From: Microbacterium sp. GCS4
GTDB taxonomy: Bacteria > Actinomycetota > Actinomycetes > Actinomycetales > Microbacteriaceae
Length of the DNA: 64,000 nt
Assembly (NCBI RefSeq): GCF_001262495.1
Contig: NZ_LGYE01000001.1
Span: 558,001-622,000 of the forward strand
Direction of reading: 5' to 3'
A model generated the notes under the pieces. The model did not search any database. It worked only from the letters and a program-made list of their open reading frames with translations, and had not been told where the DNA came from. Of the stretch, positions 55,562-63,802 are shown piece after piece. The position numbers were made by a program, and so were the translations under genes. Every line of letters starts with the position of its first letter. Positions within the stretch are counted from its first letter, which is position 1.

Positions 55562-56431
55562 ATGCGGTTCGCTCATCTGCGTCGCGCCGACTCCCCTGCC
55601 GCGAATCTCGCGGTCGTGGACGGCACCGACGCCATCCTCGTCTCAGATCTCCTCCCCGATGCTCCGGCGACCCTGCAGCAGCTCATCGAGCGCGGCGCAC
55701 CGGCCCTCGACGCCCTGCGCGCCGCTCTCGCGGACGGCGCGGCCACACGGCATCCTCTGGACGGCTGGAGCTTCGCGTCGGCAGTGATCGCTCCCCCGGC
55801 TGTGCTCGCCGTCGGACTCAACTACGCTGCGCATTCCAGCGAGCTCGGGCTCAAGACGGATGCAGCGCCGACCGTCTTCACCCTCTGGCCCAACTCGCTC
55901 ACCGGCCATGAGCAGACCACGTCGTGGCCGCGCGCACTCAGCGAAGCCGTCGACTACGAGGCGGAGCTGGGCGTGCTCATCGGCACACCGGCCAAGGACG
56001 TCTCGGCGGAGGACGCCCTCTCGTATGTCTGGGGCTACACGGTCGTGAACGACATCACGGCGCGCAACGTGCAGTTCTCCGAGGCGCAGTGGTCGCGGTG
56101 CAAGTCGTTCGACGGCTTCACGCCGACCGGGCCCTTCGCGGTGACGGCCGACGAGATCGCCGACCCGCAGGACCTGCACATCTGGGCGGTGGTCGACGGC
56201 CAGACCGTTCAGGACGCGAGCACCGACCAGATGGTGCGCTCGGTCGCCACGCTCATCGCCCACCTGTCGCAGTCGCTCACGCTGCTGCCGGGCACGCTGA
56301 TCTCCACGGGCAGCCCCGGTGGGGCCGGCTACTCGCGCGACCCGCAGATCTTCCTGCGCGACCGCTCGGTCGTGACGGTCGGCATCGACGGCATCGGCGA
56401 GCTCACGACCCATTGCCGCGTCATCGACTGA
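55562..56431 (+). CDS. fumarylacetoacetate hydrolase family protein
   Basis: 289-aa enzyme. VLAVGLNYAAHSSELG, the metal-ligand box DYEAELGVLIG (Asp/Glu/Glu), GYTVVNDITARNVQ and KSFDGFTPTGPF match the FAH domain (acylpyruvase or ring-cleavage product hydrolase). TACCGT lies 6 bases before the ATG. No catabolic partner genes are next to it. Confidence 0.92.
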   Translation: MRFAHLRRADSPAANLAVVDGTDAILVSDLLPDAPATLQQLIERGAPALDALRAALADGAATRHPLDGWSFASAVIAPPAVLAVGLNYAAHSSELGLKTDAAPTVFTLWPNSLTGHEQTTSWPRALSEAVDYEAELGVLIGTPAKDVSAEDALSYVWGYTVVNDITARNVQFSEAQWSRCKSFDGFTPTGPFAVTADEIADPQDLHIWAVVDGQTVQDASTDQMVRSVATLIAHLSQSLTLLPGTLISTGSPGGAGYSRDPQIFLRDRSVVTVGIDGIGELTTHCRVID

Positions 56432-56441
56432 CGCGCGTGCA

Positions 56442-56480
56442 TGCGGAACGGCCCCGGCGGATCGCCAGGGCCGTTCTGCA
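56442..56480. terminator. terminator between convergent FAH and aspA genes
   Basis: TGCGGAACGGCCC and GGGCCGTTCTGCA, 13-bp arms with one G-U pair and a 13-base loop. Confidence 0.65.
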
Positions 56481-56499
56481 TGTTCTCCTCTGATCGAGA

Positions 56500-57960
56500 T
56501 CAGATCTCGATCAGATCCTCGGGAGTGATGACCGGGATCGCCGCCGTCACGGCTTCCAGACCCGAGAGACGTGCCGGGGACAGCTGCTTCGTGACCTCGT
56601 CGCGCGACATCAGCCCCGCCTCGACCACCAGGTCGGCGACGTTGCGGTTCGTCAGGAGCGCGGTCTTCGCGAGTGCGGCCGCGGCGGCGTAGCCGATGAA
56701 GGGCGTGAGCGCCGTGATGACGCCGACCGATGCGCCCACCATCGCGCCGAGGCGGTCGCGGTTGGCCGTGATGCCGTCGACGCAGTTGACGCGAAGCGTC
56801 CACATGGCCTGACGCATCCAGGTGATCGACTGGAAGATCGAGTGCGCGATGACCGGCTCGAACGCGTTGAGCTGCAGCTGACCGGCCTCGGCGGCCATCG
56901 TGACCGTCATGTCGGCGCCCGCGACCGCGAACGCCACCTGGTTGACGACCTCGGGGATCACAGGGTTGACCTTGCCTGGCATGATGCTGGAACCTGCCTG
57001 CATCGCCGGGAGGTTGATCTCGCCGAACCCGGCCTGCGGTCCTGACGACAGCAGGCGCAGGTCGTTGCAGATCTTCGACAGCTTCATGGCGTTGCGCTTG
57101 AGCGTCGAGGAGAACGACATGAACGATCCCGTGTCGCTCGTAGCCTCGACGAGGTCGCCGGCGGTGACGAGGTCGAGCTCGGTGATCTCGCGCAGGTGCT
57201 TCAGCACGGCCGGGGCGTAGTCGATGTGGGTCGTGATGCCCGTGCCGATGGCCGTCGCGCCCATGTTGATCTCGAACATGAGGGAGGCGTTCTCGGTGAG
57301 GCGCGTGTGGTCGTAGCCGAGTGTTGTGGCGAAGCCGTGGAACTCCTGTCCGAGCGTCATCGGCACGGCATCCTGCAGCTGCGTACGGCCGACCTTGAGC
57401 ACGTCGTGGAACTCGTGCGACTTGTGCAGGAACGACACGCGCAGCAGGTCGAGCTCTTCGAGCAGCGAGCGCAGCGTGAGCGAGAGACCGATCTTGACCG
57501 CGGTCGGGTACACGTCGTTGGTCGACTGGCTGCGGTTGGTGTGGTCGATCGGCGAGAGGAACGCGTAGTCGCCCTTCTCACGGCCGGCCATCTCGAGCGC
57601 GATGTTGGTGATGACCTCGTTCGCGTTCATGTTCGTCGAGGTGCCCGCGCCGCCCTGGATGACGCCGACCGTGAACTGATCGTGGAACTCGCCGTCGATC
57701 ACCCGCTGCGCGGCGCGGTCGATCAGGTCGGCACGCTCCGGGTCGAGCACGCCGATCTGGCGGTTCGCCCTGGCACTGGCCTGCTTGACCATCGCGAGCG
57801 CGATCACGAGGTCCGGGTACACCGAGATGGGCCGCTTCGTGATGGGGAAGTTCGCATCGGCGCGAGCCGTGTGGATCCCCCAGTACGCGTCGACCGGGAT
57901 CTCCATGCTCCCCAGGGAATCGGTCTCGGTACGGGTCAGTGCGGGCGCGGCAGAAGCCAT
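56500..57960 (-). CDS. aspA: aspartate ammonia-lyase
   Basis: 486-aa fumarase/aspartase superfamily enzyme deaminating aspartate to fumarate. The signature GSSIMPGKVNPVIPE is present (near residue 320), with STNDVYPTA and GGAGTSTNMNANEVI. Aspartase and fumarase are close; the length, the first 40 residues and KVNPVIPEVVNQVAF favour aspartase. No operon partner. Confidence 0.93.
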   Translation of the reverse strand: MASAAPALTRTETDSLGSMEIPVDAYWGIHTARADANFPITKRPISVYPDLVIALAMVKQASARANRQIGVLDPERADLIDRAAQRVIDGEFHDQFTVGVIQGGAGTSTNMNANEVITNIALEMAGREKGDYAFLSPIDHTNRSQSTNDVYPTAVKIGLSLTLRSLLEELDLLRVSFLHKSHEFHDVLKVGRTQLQDAVPMTLGQEFHGFATTLGYDHTRLTENASLMFEINMGATAIGTGITTHIDYAPAVLKHLREITELDLVTAGDLVEATSDTGSFMSFSSTLKRNAMKLSKICNDLRLLSSGPQAGFGEINLPAMQAGSSIMPGKVNPVIPEVVNQVAFAVAGADMTVTMAAEAGQLQLNAFEPVIAHSIFQSITWMRQAMWTLRVNCVDGITANRDRLGAMVGASVGVITALTPFIGYAAAAALAKTALLTNRNVADLVVEAGLMSRDEVTKQLSPARLSGLEAVTAAIPVITPEDLIEI

Positions 57961-58053
57961 GTCACATCCTTGTGGGTAGTGGCGAGTGTGTGAAGCGGGG
58001 GATGCGACAAGTCTACGCCCGCGCGTATGCGTCGACCGGGATACGACCGCGCG

Positions 58054-58968
58054 TCACCGTTTGCGCGAGAACGCCTCGAGGCGCCCGTCCGGGCCGAGAC
58101 GCGCCATCCTGTCCAGCCACTCCTCGGAGAAGAAGGTGCCGGTGGGTGCGTCGACCACGGGTACGACCGTGTGAGTGATCGTGTCGGGGTGCACGTGCAC
58201 GAGCTGAAAGGCCTGCGCGGCATCCATCCCGTTGACCTCGGCTGCCGGTCGAGCGACGTTCATCGTGTAGCACGTCGCCGAGGACACGCTCACGGGGATG
58301 CCGGCGAACGTGCCGTGCGAGGAGTAGTGCAGGTGCCCGGCCAGGATGCCGCGCACGTCGGTGCCGCGGATCACGTCGGCCAACTCGTCCTGGTGTCGCA
58401 GTTCGAGGATGTCGAACAGCGGAAGGTGGCTCGGGAGCGGCGGGTGGTGCATCGCGAGGAGCGTCCCGTGCGGGGCCGGCTCGCGGAGGATCTCGGCGAG
58501 CCAGGTCAGCTGAGCCTCGTCGAGATCGCCGTGGTGCCAGCCGGGGACGCTCGAGTCCAGGGCGATCAGGCGCAGTCCGTCGAGATCCCAGACGCCGGTG
58601 ACCGGTTCCTGGGTCGGAGCCAGGTCGAGCAGTCCCTCCCGCAACGCCGGCCTCTCGTCGTGGTTGCCGGCGACCCACACCACGACCGTGCCGAGTTCCT
58701 CGGCGACAGGTTCGACGGCGTCACGGAGGCGTCGGTAGGCGTCGGGCTCCCCCAGGTCGGCGAGGTCGCCGGTGACGACGATGGCCGCGGGGCTCGGATG
58801 AACGGCCCGGATCGCGTCGAGCGTGCGCGCGAACGTCGACTCGACGTCGTAGCGGCCACCGAGTCTGGCGCCGCCGGCCAGGAAGTGCGGATCGCTCACG
58901 TGCACCACCACGTGGGATGCCGGACGGTGGCGTCCGAACACGTACTCGCTCTCGGAGGGCGCGGTCAT
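58054..58968 (-). CDS. metallophosphoesterase (CpdA-like)
   Basis: 304-aa calcineurin-fold enzyme. Metal motifs are VHVSDPHFLAGG (D-x-H), VVTGDLADLGE (G-D), WVAGNHDERP (G-N-H-D), MHHPPLPSH and LAGHLHYSSHG (G-H-x-H). Resembles cyclic-nucleotide phosphodiesterases and Rv0805-like enzymes. TAGGCT is 6 bases before the ATG. Shares a 69-base divergent promoter with a TetR gene. Confidence 0.9.
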   Translation of the reverse strand: MTAPSESEYVFGRHRPASHVVVHVSDPHFLAGGARLGGRYDVESTFARTLDAIRAVHPSPAAIVVTGDLADLGEPDAYRRLRDAVEPVAEELGTVVVWVAGNHDERPALREGLLDLAPTQEPVTGVWDLDGLRLIALDSSVPGWHHGDLDEAQLTWLAEILREPAPHGTLLAMHHPPLPSHLPLFDILELRHQDELADVIRGTDVRGILAGHLHYSSHGTFAGIPVSVSSATCYTMNVARPAAEVNGMDAAQAFQLVHVHPDTITHTVVPVVDAPTGTFFSEEWLDRMARLGPDGRLEAFSRKR

Positions 58969-59002
58969 GTCCCCAGCCTAGGTCGCGCAGCGCACCCGCG
59001 AT

Positions 59003-59018
59003 CACATCAGCTGTAGTG
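59003..59018. promoter_or_regulatory. TetR operator candidate between the phosphoesterase and tetR
   Basis: CAC-N2-CAGCTG-N2-GTG palindrome. It covers the expected -35 position of the tetR promoter (-10 TAGAGT at 59026-59031) and touches the -35 position of the divergent phosphoesterase promoter (-10 TAGGCT, minus, 58975-58980). Confidence 0.6.
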
Positions 59019-59037
59019 CTTCGGATAGAGTGCGGGG

Positions 59038-59604
59038 ATGGCCAAGAACGAGGCGCGGCGCCGGGCGATCGCGGATGCCGGGCTGAGCGTGCTCGCTTCA
59101 GAGGGGTCCCGAGGGCTCACCCACCGGGCCATCGACCAGGGAGCCGGGCTCCCCGTCGGCACGACCTCGAACTACTTCCGCAGCCGCGATGCCCTCATCG
59201 AAGGGCTGGTCGACCGCATCAGCGAGCGGCTCGCCCCGACAGAGGACGACCTCGCGCGCCGAGCCGCTGATTCCCCGAGTCCCGCGCTGTTCGCGGACTA
59301 CCTGCGGGACATCGTGCGGCGACTCACCGCGGATCCCGACGTCACGATGGCCCTGTTCGAGCTGCGCCTGGAGAGCAGTCGTCGTCCGGAGGTCGCGGCT
59401 CTCCTCGGGGCATGGCAGCGCGCGGGCTTCGAGGGCGACGTGGCTTTCAACGCCTCGGCGGGGCTGCCCGGGGGCCGCCGCGAGATCGCACTGTTCCACT
59501 ATGCGATCGACGGACTCCTGCTCGACCGGCTCACGACGCCGATCGACCCCGAGACCTCGACCGACGAGATCATCGACGACCTGGTGGCGGGTCTGCTCCG
59601 CTGA
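59038..59604 (+). CDS. TetR-family transcriptional regulator
   Basis: 188-aa repressor. N-terminal helix-turn-helix LTHRAIDQGAGLPVGTTSNYFRSRDALI (residues about 22-50); ligand domain of the TetR_C type. TAGAGT is 6 bases before the ATG (leaderless). Probably controls itself and the divergent phosphoesterase. Confidence 0.9.
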   Translation: MAKNEARRRAIADAGLSVLASEGSRGLTHRAIDQGAGLPVGTTSNYFRSRDALIEGLVDRISERLAPTEDDLARRAADSPSPALFADYLRDIVRRLTADPDVTMALFELRLESSRRPEVAALLGAWQRAGFEGDVAFNASAGLPGGRREIALFHYAIDGLLLDRLTTPIDPETSTDEIIDDLVAGLLR

Positions 59605-59629
59605 CCACCGGACGCGACTCCGGTCTGCC

Positions 59630-59965
59630 TCAGTGACCCACCACGATGATGAGGATGCCGACGACGACCGCTGCCGCGCACAGCGCGAAGCACGCATACG
59701 CCCCGACCAGCGCGAGGCGCTTCTGTCCTTCGGTCAGCGGGCTCTTGCGCGCCGCCTTCGCCGCCTGCTTCGCGGCCCGCTTGAGCTCCTTCTCGGTCAC
59801 GACCGTGATCGCGTCGGTGAACTCGGCGGGGCTCACGACGGGCGCGCGCCCGCTGCGCACCAGCAGCCGAAGGCCCGTCGCATAGAAGGTCACCACGGCG
59901 CAGGCTCCGAGCAGTGCGGCGATGAAGACGAGCGCGAACGCCTCCCAGTCGATGGCGACAGTCAC
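59630..59965 (-). CDS. small membrane protein linked to the phosphate transporter
   Basis: 111-aa protein with two membrane helices (about 9-33 and 84-108) and a basic Lys/Ala-rich middle (ELKRAAKQAAKAARKS). No recognised domain. Its GTG overlaps the PiT stop (GTGA), so it is translated together with the transporter and is probably an accessory subunit (inference). Confidence 0.75.
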   Translation of the reverse strand: MTVAIDWEAFALVFIAALLGACAVVTFYATGLRLLVRSGRAPVVSPAEFTDAITVVTEKELKRAAKQAAKAARKSPLTEGQKRLALVGAYACFALCAAAVVVGILIIVVGH

Positions 59966-61341
59966 TTCGATCCCTCCTCATCGGCAGGCGACCCGCTCGT
60001 CGCGGAGACGCCGCCCTGCGGCTTCCCCTTGCCCTTCGCATCGCCCTTGCCCTTCGCCTTGGCCTCGGACTTCGCCTTCGCGTCGGCCTTGGCCTTGGTC
60101 TTCGCCTGCTCGCGCGCCTCGGCTCGGGCCTTCGCCTCGGCCTTGGCCTCGGCGATGCGCTGCTGGCGTCGCGTCGGCGGGGGCGTGTCGGGGAGGTCGA
60201 CCGCGAGACCGGACTCGGCGACGTCGCTCATCGCGTTCGCGTGCGTCACGGCATCCTTGCGCGAACGCAGGAACAGACCGACGATCACGGCGAGCGCGAG
60301 GACGGCGTCGATCGCGATGCCCCAGTTGCCGAGCCAGGTGACCAGAAGCGCGGCGATCGCCCCCACGGCGCCGGCGGCGGGGAGCGTGAGCACCCAGCCG
60401 ATCGCGATGCGCCCTGCGGTCCGCCAGCGCACCGTCGAGCCGCGCCGGCCCAGACCCGACCCGATGACCGAGCCCGAGGCGACCTGCGTGGTCGACAGGG
60501 CGAAGCCGAAGGCGCTGGAGGCGAGGATCGTGGCCGCGGTCGAGCTCTCGGCCGAGAACCCCTGCGCGGGCTTGACCTCGGTGAGTCCCTTGCCGAGGGT
60601 GCGGATGATGCGCCAGCCGCCGAGATAGGTGCCGAGCGCGATCGTGACGGCGCAGGCGATGATGACCCAGAGGTACGGATCGGCCTGCTCGCTGTTCTGC
60701 CAGCCGACGGCGATCAGCGCGAGGGTGATGACGCCCATGGTCTTCTGCGCGTCGTTGGTACCGTGCGCGAGCGCCACGAGCGAAGAGGTGAAGATCTGTC
60801 CCCAGCGGAAGCCGTCGCGTCCATCCGGCTTGCCGTCGTACCGACGAGTGATCGAATAGGCGATCTTCGTCGCTGCGAACGCGATGATCCCGGCGGTGAG
60901 CGGAGCGATCAGCGCCGGGAGGATGATCTTGGACAGCACCATCCCGAAGTCGATGCCGGCGACCCCGACGCCCACGAGCGTGGCGCCGATCAGACCGCCG
61001 AAGAGAGCGTGGGAGGAGCTCGACGGCAGACCGAGCAGCCAGGTGAGCATGTTCCACGTGATGGCGCCGATGAGTCCCGCGAAGATCATCGGGAGGAACA
61101 GCTCTCCCTGCATGCTGTCCTCGCGGATGATCCCGTGCGAGACCGTCTTGGACACCTCGGTCGACAGGAAAGCGCCGACGAGGTTCAGGACCGCCGCGAG
61201 AAGCACGGCCGTCTTGGGCTTCAACGCACCGGTGGCGATGGGGGTGGCCATCGCGTTCGCGGTGTCGTGGAACCCGTTGGTGAAGTCGAAGAAGAGTGCC
61301 AGCGCGATCACCAGCACGACGATGAGGACTGCGGTTTCCAC
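59962..61341 (-). CDS. pit: PiT-family inorganic phosphate transporter
   Basis: 459-aa sodium- or proton-coupled phosphate permease. GFHDTANAMATPIATGAL is the first PiT signature, and SLVALAHGTNDAQKTMGVI the second. About ten helices. The C-terminal 75 residues are a Lys/Ala/Glu-rich low-complexity tail (heptad-like AKAEAKARAEAREQAKTKAK), unusual for the family. GTG start at 61341. A PHO-box-like direct repeat lies 60-90 bases upstream. Confidence 0.93.
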   Translation of the reverse strand: METAVLIVVLVIALALFFDFTNGFHDTANAMATPIATGALKPKTAVLLAAVLNLVGAFLSTEVSKTVSHGIIREDSMQGELFLPMIFAGLIGAITWNMLTWLLGLPSSSSHALFGGLIGATLVGVGVAGIDFGMVLSKIILPALIAPLTAGIIAFAATKIAYSITRRYDGKPDGRDGFRWGQIFTSSLVALAHGTNDAQKTMGVITLALIAVGWQNSEQADPYLWVIIACAVTIALGTYLGGWRIIRTLGKGLTEVKPAQGFSAESSTAATILASSAFGFALSTTQVASGSVIGSGLGRRGSTVRWRTAGRIAIGWVLTLPAAGAVGAIAALLVTWLGNWGIAIDAVLALAVIVGLFLRSRKDAVTHANAMSDVAESGLAVDLPDTPPPTRRQQRIAEAKAEAKARAEAREQAKTKAKADAKAKSEAKAKGKGDAKGKGKPQGGVSATSGSPADEEGSK

Positions 61342-61402
61342 CGTTCTCTTTCGGTCGTCGGGAAGAAGGAGGTGTCGACGGGATCGACGTGATGAACGAA
61401 GA

Positions 61403-61431
61403 GTTCACCGTGGGTTTGACTTCCGTTAACC
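61403..61431. promoter_or_regulatory. PHO-box-like direct repeat upstream of pit
   Basis: GTTCACC at 61403, GTTTGAC at 61414 and GTTAACC at 61425: three 7-base units repeating every 11 bases. This is the unit (GTTCACC) and period of the PhoP box in Streptomyces. It lies in the divergent region between pit and oligopeptidase B. Confidence 0.65.
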
Positions 61432-61496
61432 GGCCCCGGTAGATCCTCCCACCCTGCCGGGTGACGGTCAACTCGACCTGGACTAGCGTGGAGCGG

Positions 61497-63590
61497 GTGA
61501 CTGATGCTCCGATCGCCGCCCGCCGCTCCGCCCTCCGCACTCATCACGGCGACACGTTCGACGATCCCTACGAGTGGCTGCGCGACAAGGACTCCCCCGA
61601 GGTGATCTCGCATCTCGAGGCCGAGAACGCTCACACCGACTCCGAGCTCGCGGGGCTCGCCGACCTGCGCGAGACGCTGTTCCAGGAGATCAAGGGCCGC
61701 GTGCAGGAGACCGATCTCTCCGTGCCTACCCGTCGCGGCGCGTGGTGGTACTACAGCCGCACCGAGGAGGGCTCGCAATACGGCATCCACTGCCGCACGG
61801 CGGCCTCAGAGGACGACTGGACTCCCCCGGTGCTGGAGCCCGGGGTGCCCGTTCCCGGCGAGATCGTGCTGCTCGATGGCAACGCCGAGGCCGAGGGGCA
61901 CGAGTTCTTCTCGCTCGGAGCGTTCGACACCTCCGACGACGCCACGAAGCTGCTCTGGTCGACCGACTTCGAGGGCGACGAGCTCTACACGGTGCGCGTC
62001 CGCGACCTAGAGAGCGGCGAGACGCTCCCCGACGAGATCCCGAACACCGGTGGGGCGTTCTTCACCCCCGACGGCACCGGCGTGCTCTACACCACCCGTG
62101 ACGACGCGTGGCGTCCCGACGCCCTGTGGCTGCATCGCCTCGGCACACCCGTCGCGGACGACGTGCAGCTCTTCCATGAACCCGACGAGAAGTTCTGGCT
62201 CGGTGCCGGGATCACCCGCAGCCGCCGCTACCTCGTGATCGCCGTCGGATCGAGCGTCACGAGCGAGGAGCGTCTGGTCGACCTGACCGGTGACCTCACA
62301 GCGGAGCCGCAGATGGTCTGGCCGCGACGCGAGGGCGTGGAGTACTCGCTCGAGCACGCGATCGTCGACGGCGAGGATCGCCTGTTCATCCTGCACAACG
62401 ATGGCGCCCTGGACTTCGAGCTCGTATCGGTCCGCGCGGACGATCCGCAGGGCGACCGACGCGTCGTGCTGGCCCACGAGCCGGGCCGACGCCTGCTCGG
62501 CATGGACGCGTTCCGTGACTTCGCGACCGTCGAGTACCGCCGTGAGGGTCTCGAGCGCGTCGGACTGCTCGACTACTCCACGGATGCCGTCGAGGACGTC
62601 GTCTTCGACGAGCCGCTGTACTCGGCCGGCGTGAGCGGCAACCCGGAGTGGCATTCGCCGTTCCTGCGCCTCGGCTACACGTCCTTCGTGACTCCCGGCA
62701 CGGTGTACGAGCTCGACCTCGCGACGCGGGAGCTCGTGCTGCGCAAGCAGGTGACGGTGCTCGGCGGCTACGAACCGCAGGACTACGACCAGCGGCGCAC
62801 GTGGGCGACGGCGTCCGACGGAACACAGGTGCCGATCTCCCTGGTCTGGAAGCGGTCGTTCGGCGAGCCCGGCGACGCACCCCGCCCCGTGCACCTCTAC
62901 GGCTACGGCTCCTACGAGCACTCGATCGACCCCGGCTTCTCGGTCATGCGCCTGTCGGAGCTGGATCGCGGCGTGGTCTTCGCCGTCGCGCACGTGCGCG
63001 GCGGTGGCGAGATGGGTCGTCAGTGGTACGAGGACGGCAAGCTGCTGCACAAGCGCAACACGTTCACGGATTTCGTCGCCTGCGCCGAGCATCTCGTCGC
63101 GAGCGGCGTCACGACGCCCAAGCGCCTGGTCGCCGAGGGCGGCAGCGCCGGCGGTCTGCTGATGGGCGCGATCACGAACCTGGCCCCGGAGCTCTTCGCC
63201 GGCGTGCTCGCGGCCGTGCCCTTCGTCGACGCCTTGACCACGATCCTCGACCCCTCGCTGCCGCTCACCGTGATCGAGTGGGATGAGTGGGGCGACCCGC
63301 TGCACGACCCCGACGTGTACGCGTACATGAAGTCGTACACGCCCTATGAGAACATCGGCAACGGTTCGACCTATCCGCGGATCCTCGCCGTCACCTCATT
63401 GAACGACTCGCGCGTCGCCTACGTCGAACCCGCGAAGTGGGTCGCGGCGCTGCGCGAGGCCGGCGCGGAGGACGTGCTGCTCAAGTGCGAGATGGTCGCC
63501 GGCCACGGCGGCGTCAGCGGTCGGTACAACTCGTGGAAGGAGCGGGCTTTCGAGCTGGCCTGGCTCCTCGACACGGTCGGCCTCGCCTGA
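61497..63590 (+). CDS. ptrB: oligopeptidase B (S9 family serine peptidase)
   Basis: 697-aa cytosolic peptidase cleaving after Arg/Lys. N-terminal DDPYEWLRDKDSPEV, seven-bladed propeller in the middle, then the catalytic domain: Ser in EGGSAGGLLMG (near residue 550), Asp in LNDSRVAYVEP and His in AGHGGVSGR. GTG at 61497 with GGAG six bases before and TAGCGT seven bases before. Full length. Confidence 0.94.
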   Translation: MTDAPIAARRSALRTHHGDTFDDPYEWLRDKDSPEVISHLEAENAHTDSELAGLADLRETLFQEIKGRVQETDLSVPTRRGAWWYYSRTEEGSQYGIHCRTAASEDDWTPPVLEPGVPVPGEIVLLDGNAEAEGHEFFSLGAFDTSDDATKLLWSTDFEGDELYTVRVRDLESGETLPDEIPNTGGAFFTPDGTGVLYTTRDDAWRPDALWLHRLGTPVADDVQLFHEPDEKFWLGAGITRSRRYLVIAVGSSVTSEERLVDLTGDLTAEPQMVWPRREGVEYSLEHAIVDGEDRLFILHNDGALDFELVSVRADDPQGDRRVVLAHEPGRRLLGMDAFRDFATVEYRREGLERVGLLDYSTDAVEDVVFDEPLYSAGVSGNPEWHSPFLRLGYTSFVTPGTVYELDLATRELVLRKQVTVLGGYEPQDYDQRRTWATASDGTQVPISLVWKRSFGEPGDAPRPVHLYGYGSYEHSIDPGFSVMRLSELDRGVVFAVAHVRGGGEMGRQWYEDGKLLHKRNTFTDFVACAEHLVASGVTTPKRLVAEGGSAGGLLMGAITNLAPELFAGVLAAVPFVDALTTILDPSLPLTVIEWDEWGDPLHDPDVYAYMKSYTPYENIGNGSTYPRILAVTSLNDSRVAYVEPAKWVAALREAGAEDVLLKCEMVAGHGGVSGRYNSWKERAFELAWLLDTVGLA

Positions 63591-63626
63591 CGGCATCCGC
63601 GTCCCTTCCCTCCGCCCTGCGCGATG

Positions 63627-63695
63627 AGGTAGGCGATCGCGCGGAGGGAGGACGATTCACGCAAGATCGTCCTCCCTCCGCGCGTTTACCTACCT
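63627..63695. terminator. long hairpin downstream of oligopeptidase B
   Basis: Perfect 19-bp stem CGCGCGGAGGGAGGACGAT/ATCGTCCTCCCTCCGCGCG (63638-63656 and 63666-63684) with a 9-base loop and TTT after it. Four mismatched bases out, AGGTAGG and CCTACCT extend the stem. It is an effective terminator candidate but longer than usual. Confidence 0.75.
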
Positions 63696-63802
63696 CCCTT
63701 GCGCTTCGACTCGCCCTCCACATCACGAGGTCTCCGTCGAGTGTCCCCATCCCGTGCGTCAGCGGTCTGGCCGGTGACCGTGGACCGCCCATCCTGGTGC
63801 GT

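Noticed and set aside
60050..60170. Repeat-like GC-rich stretch in the pit gene as a tandem DNA repeat
   Set aside because: The similarity is at codon level from a Lys/Ala/Glu-rich protein tail; units are not exact DNA repeats.
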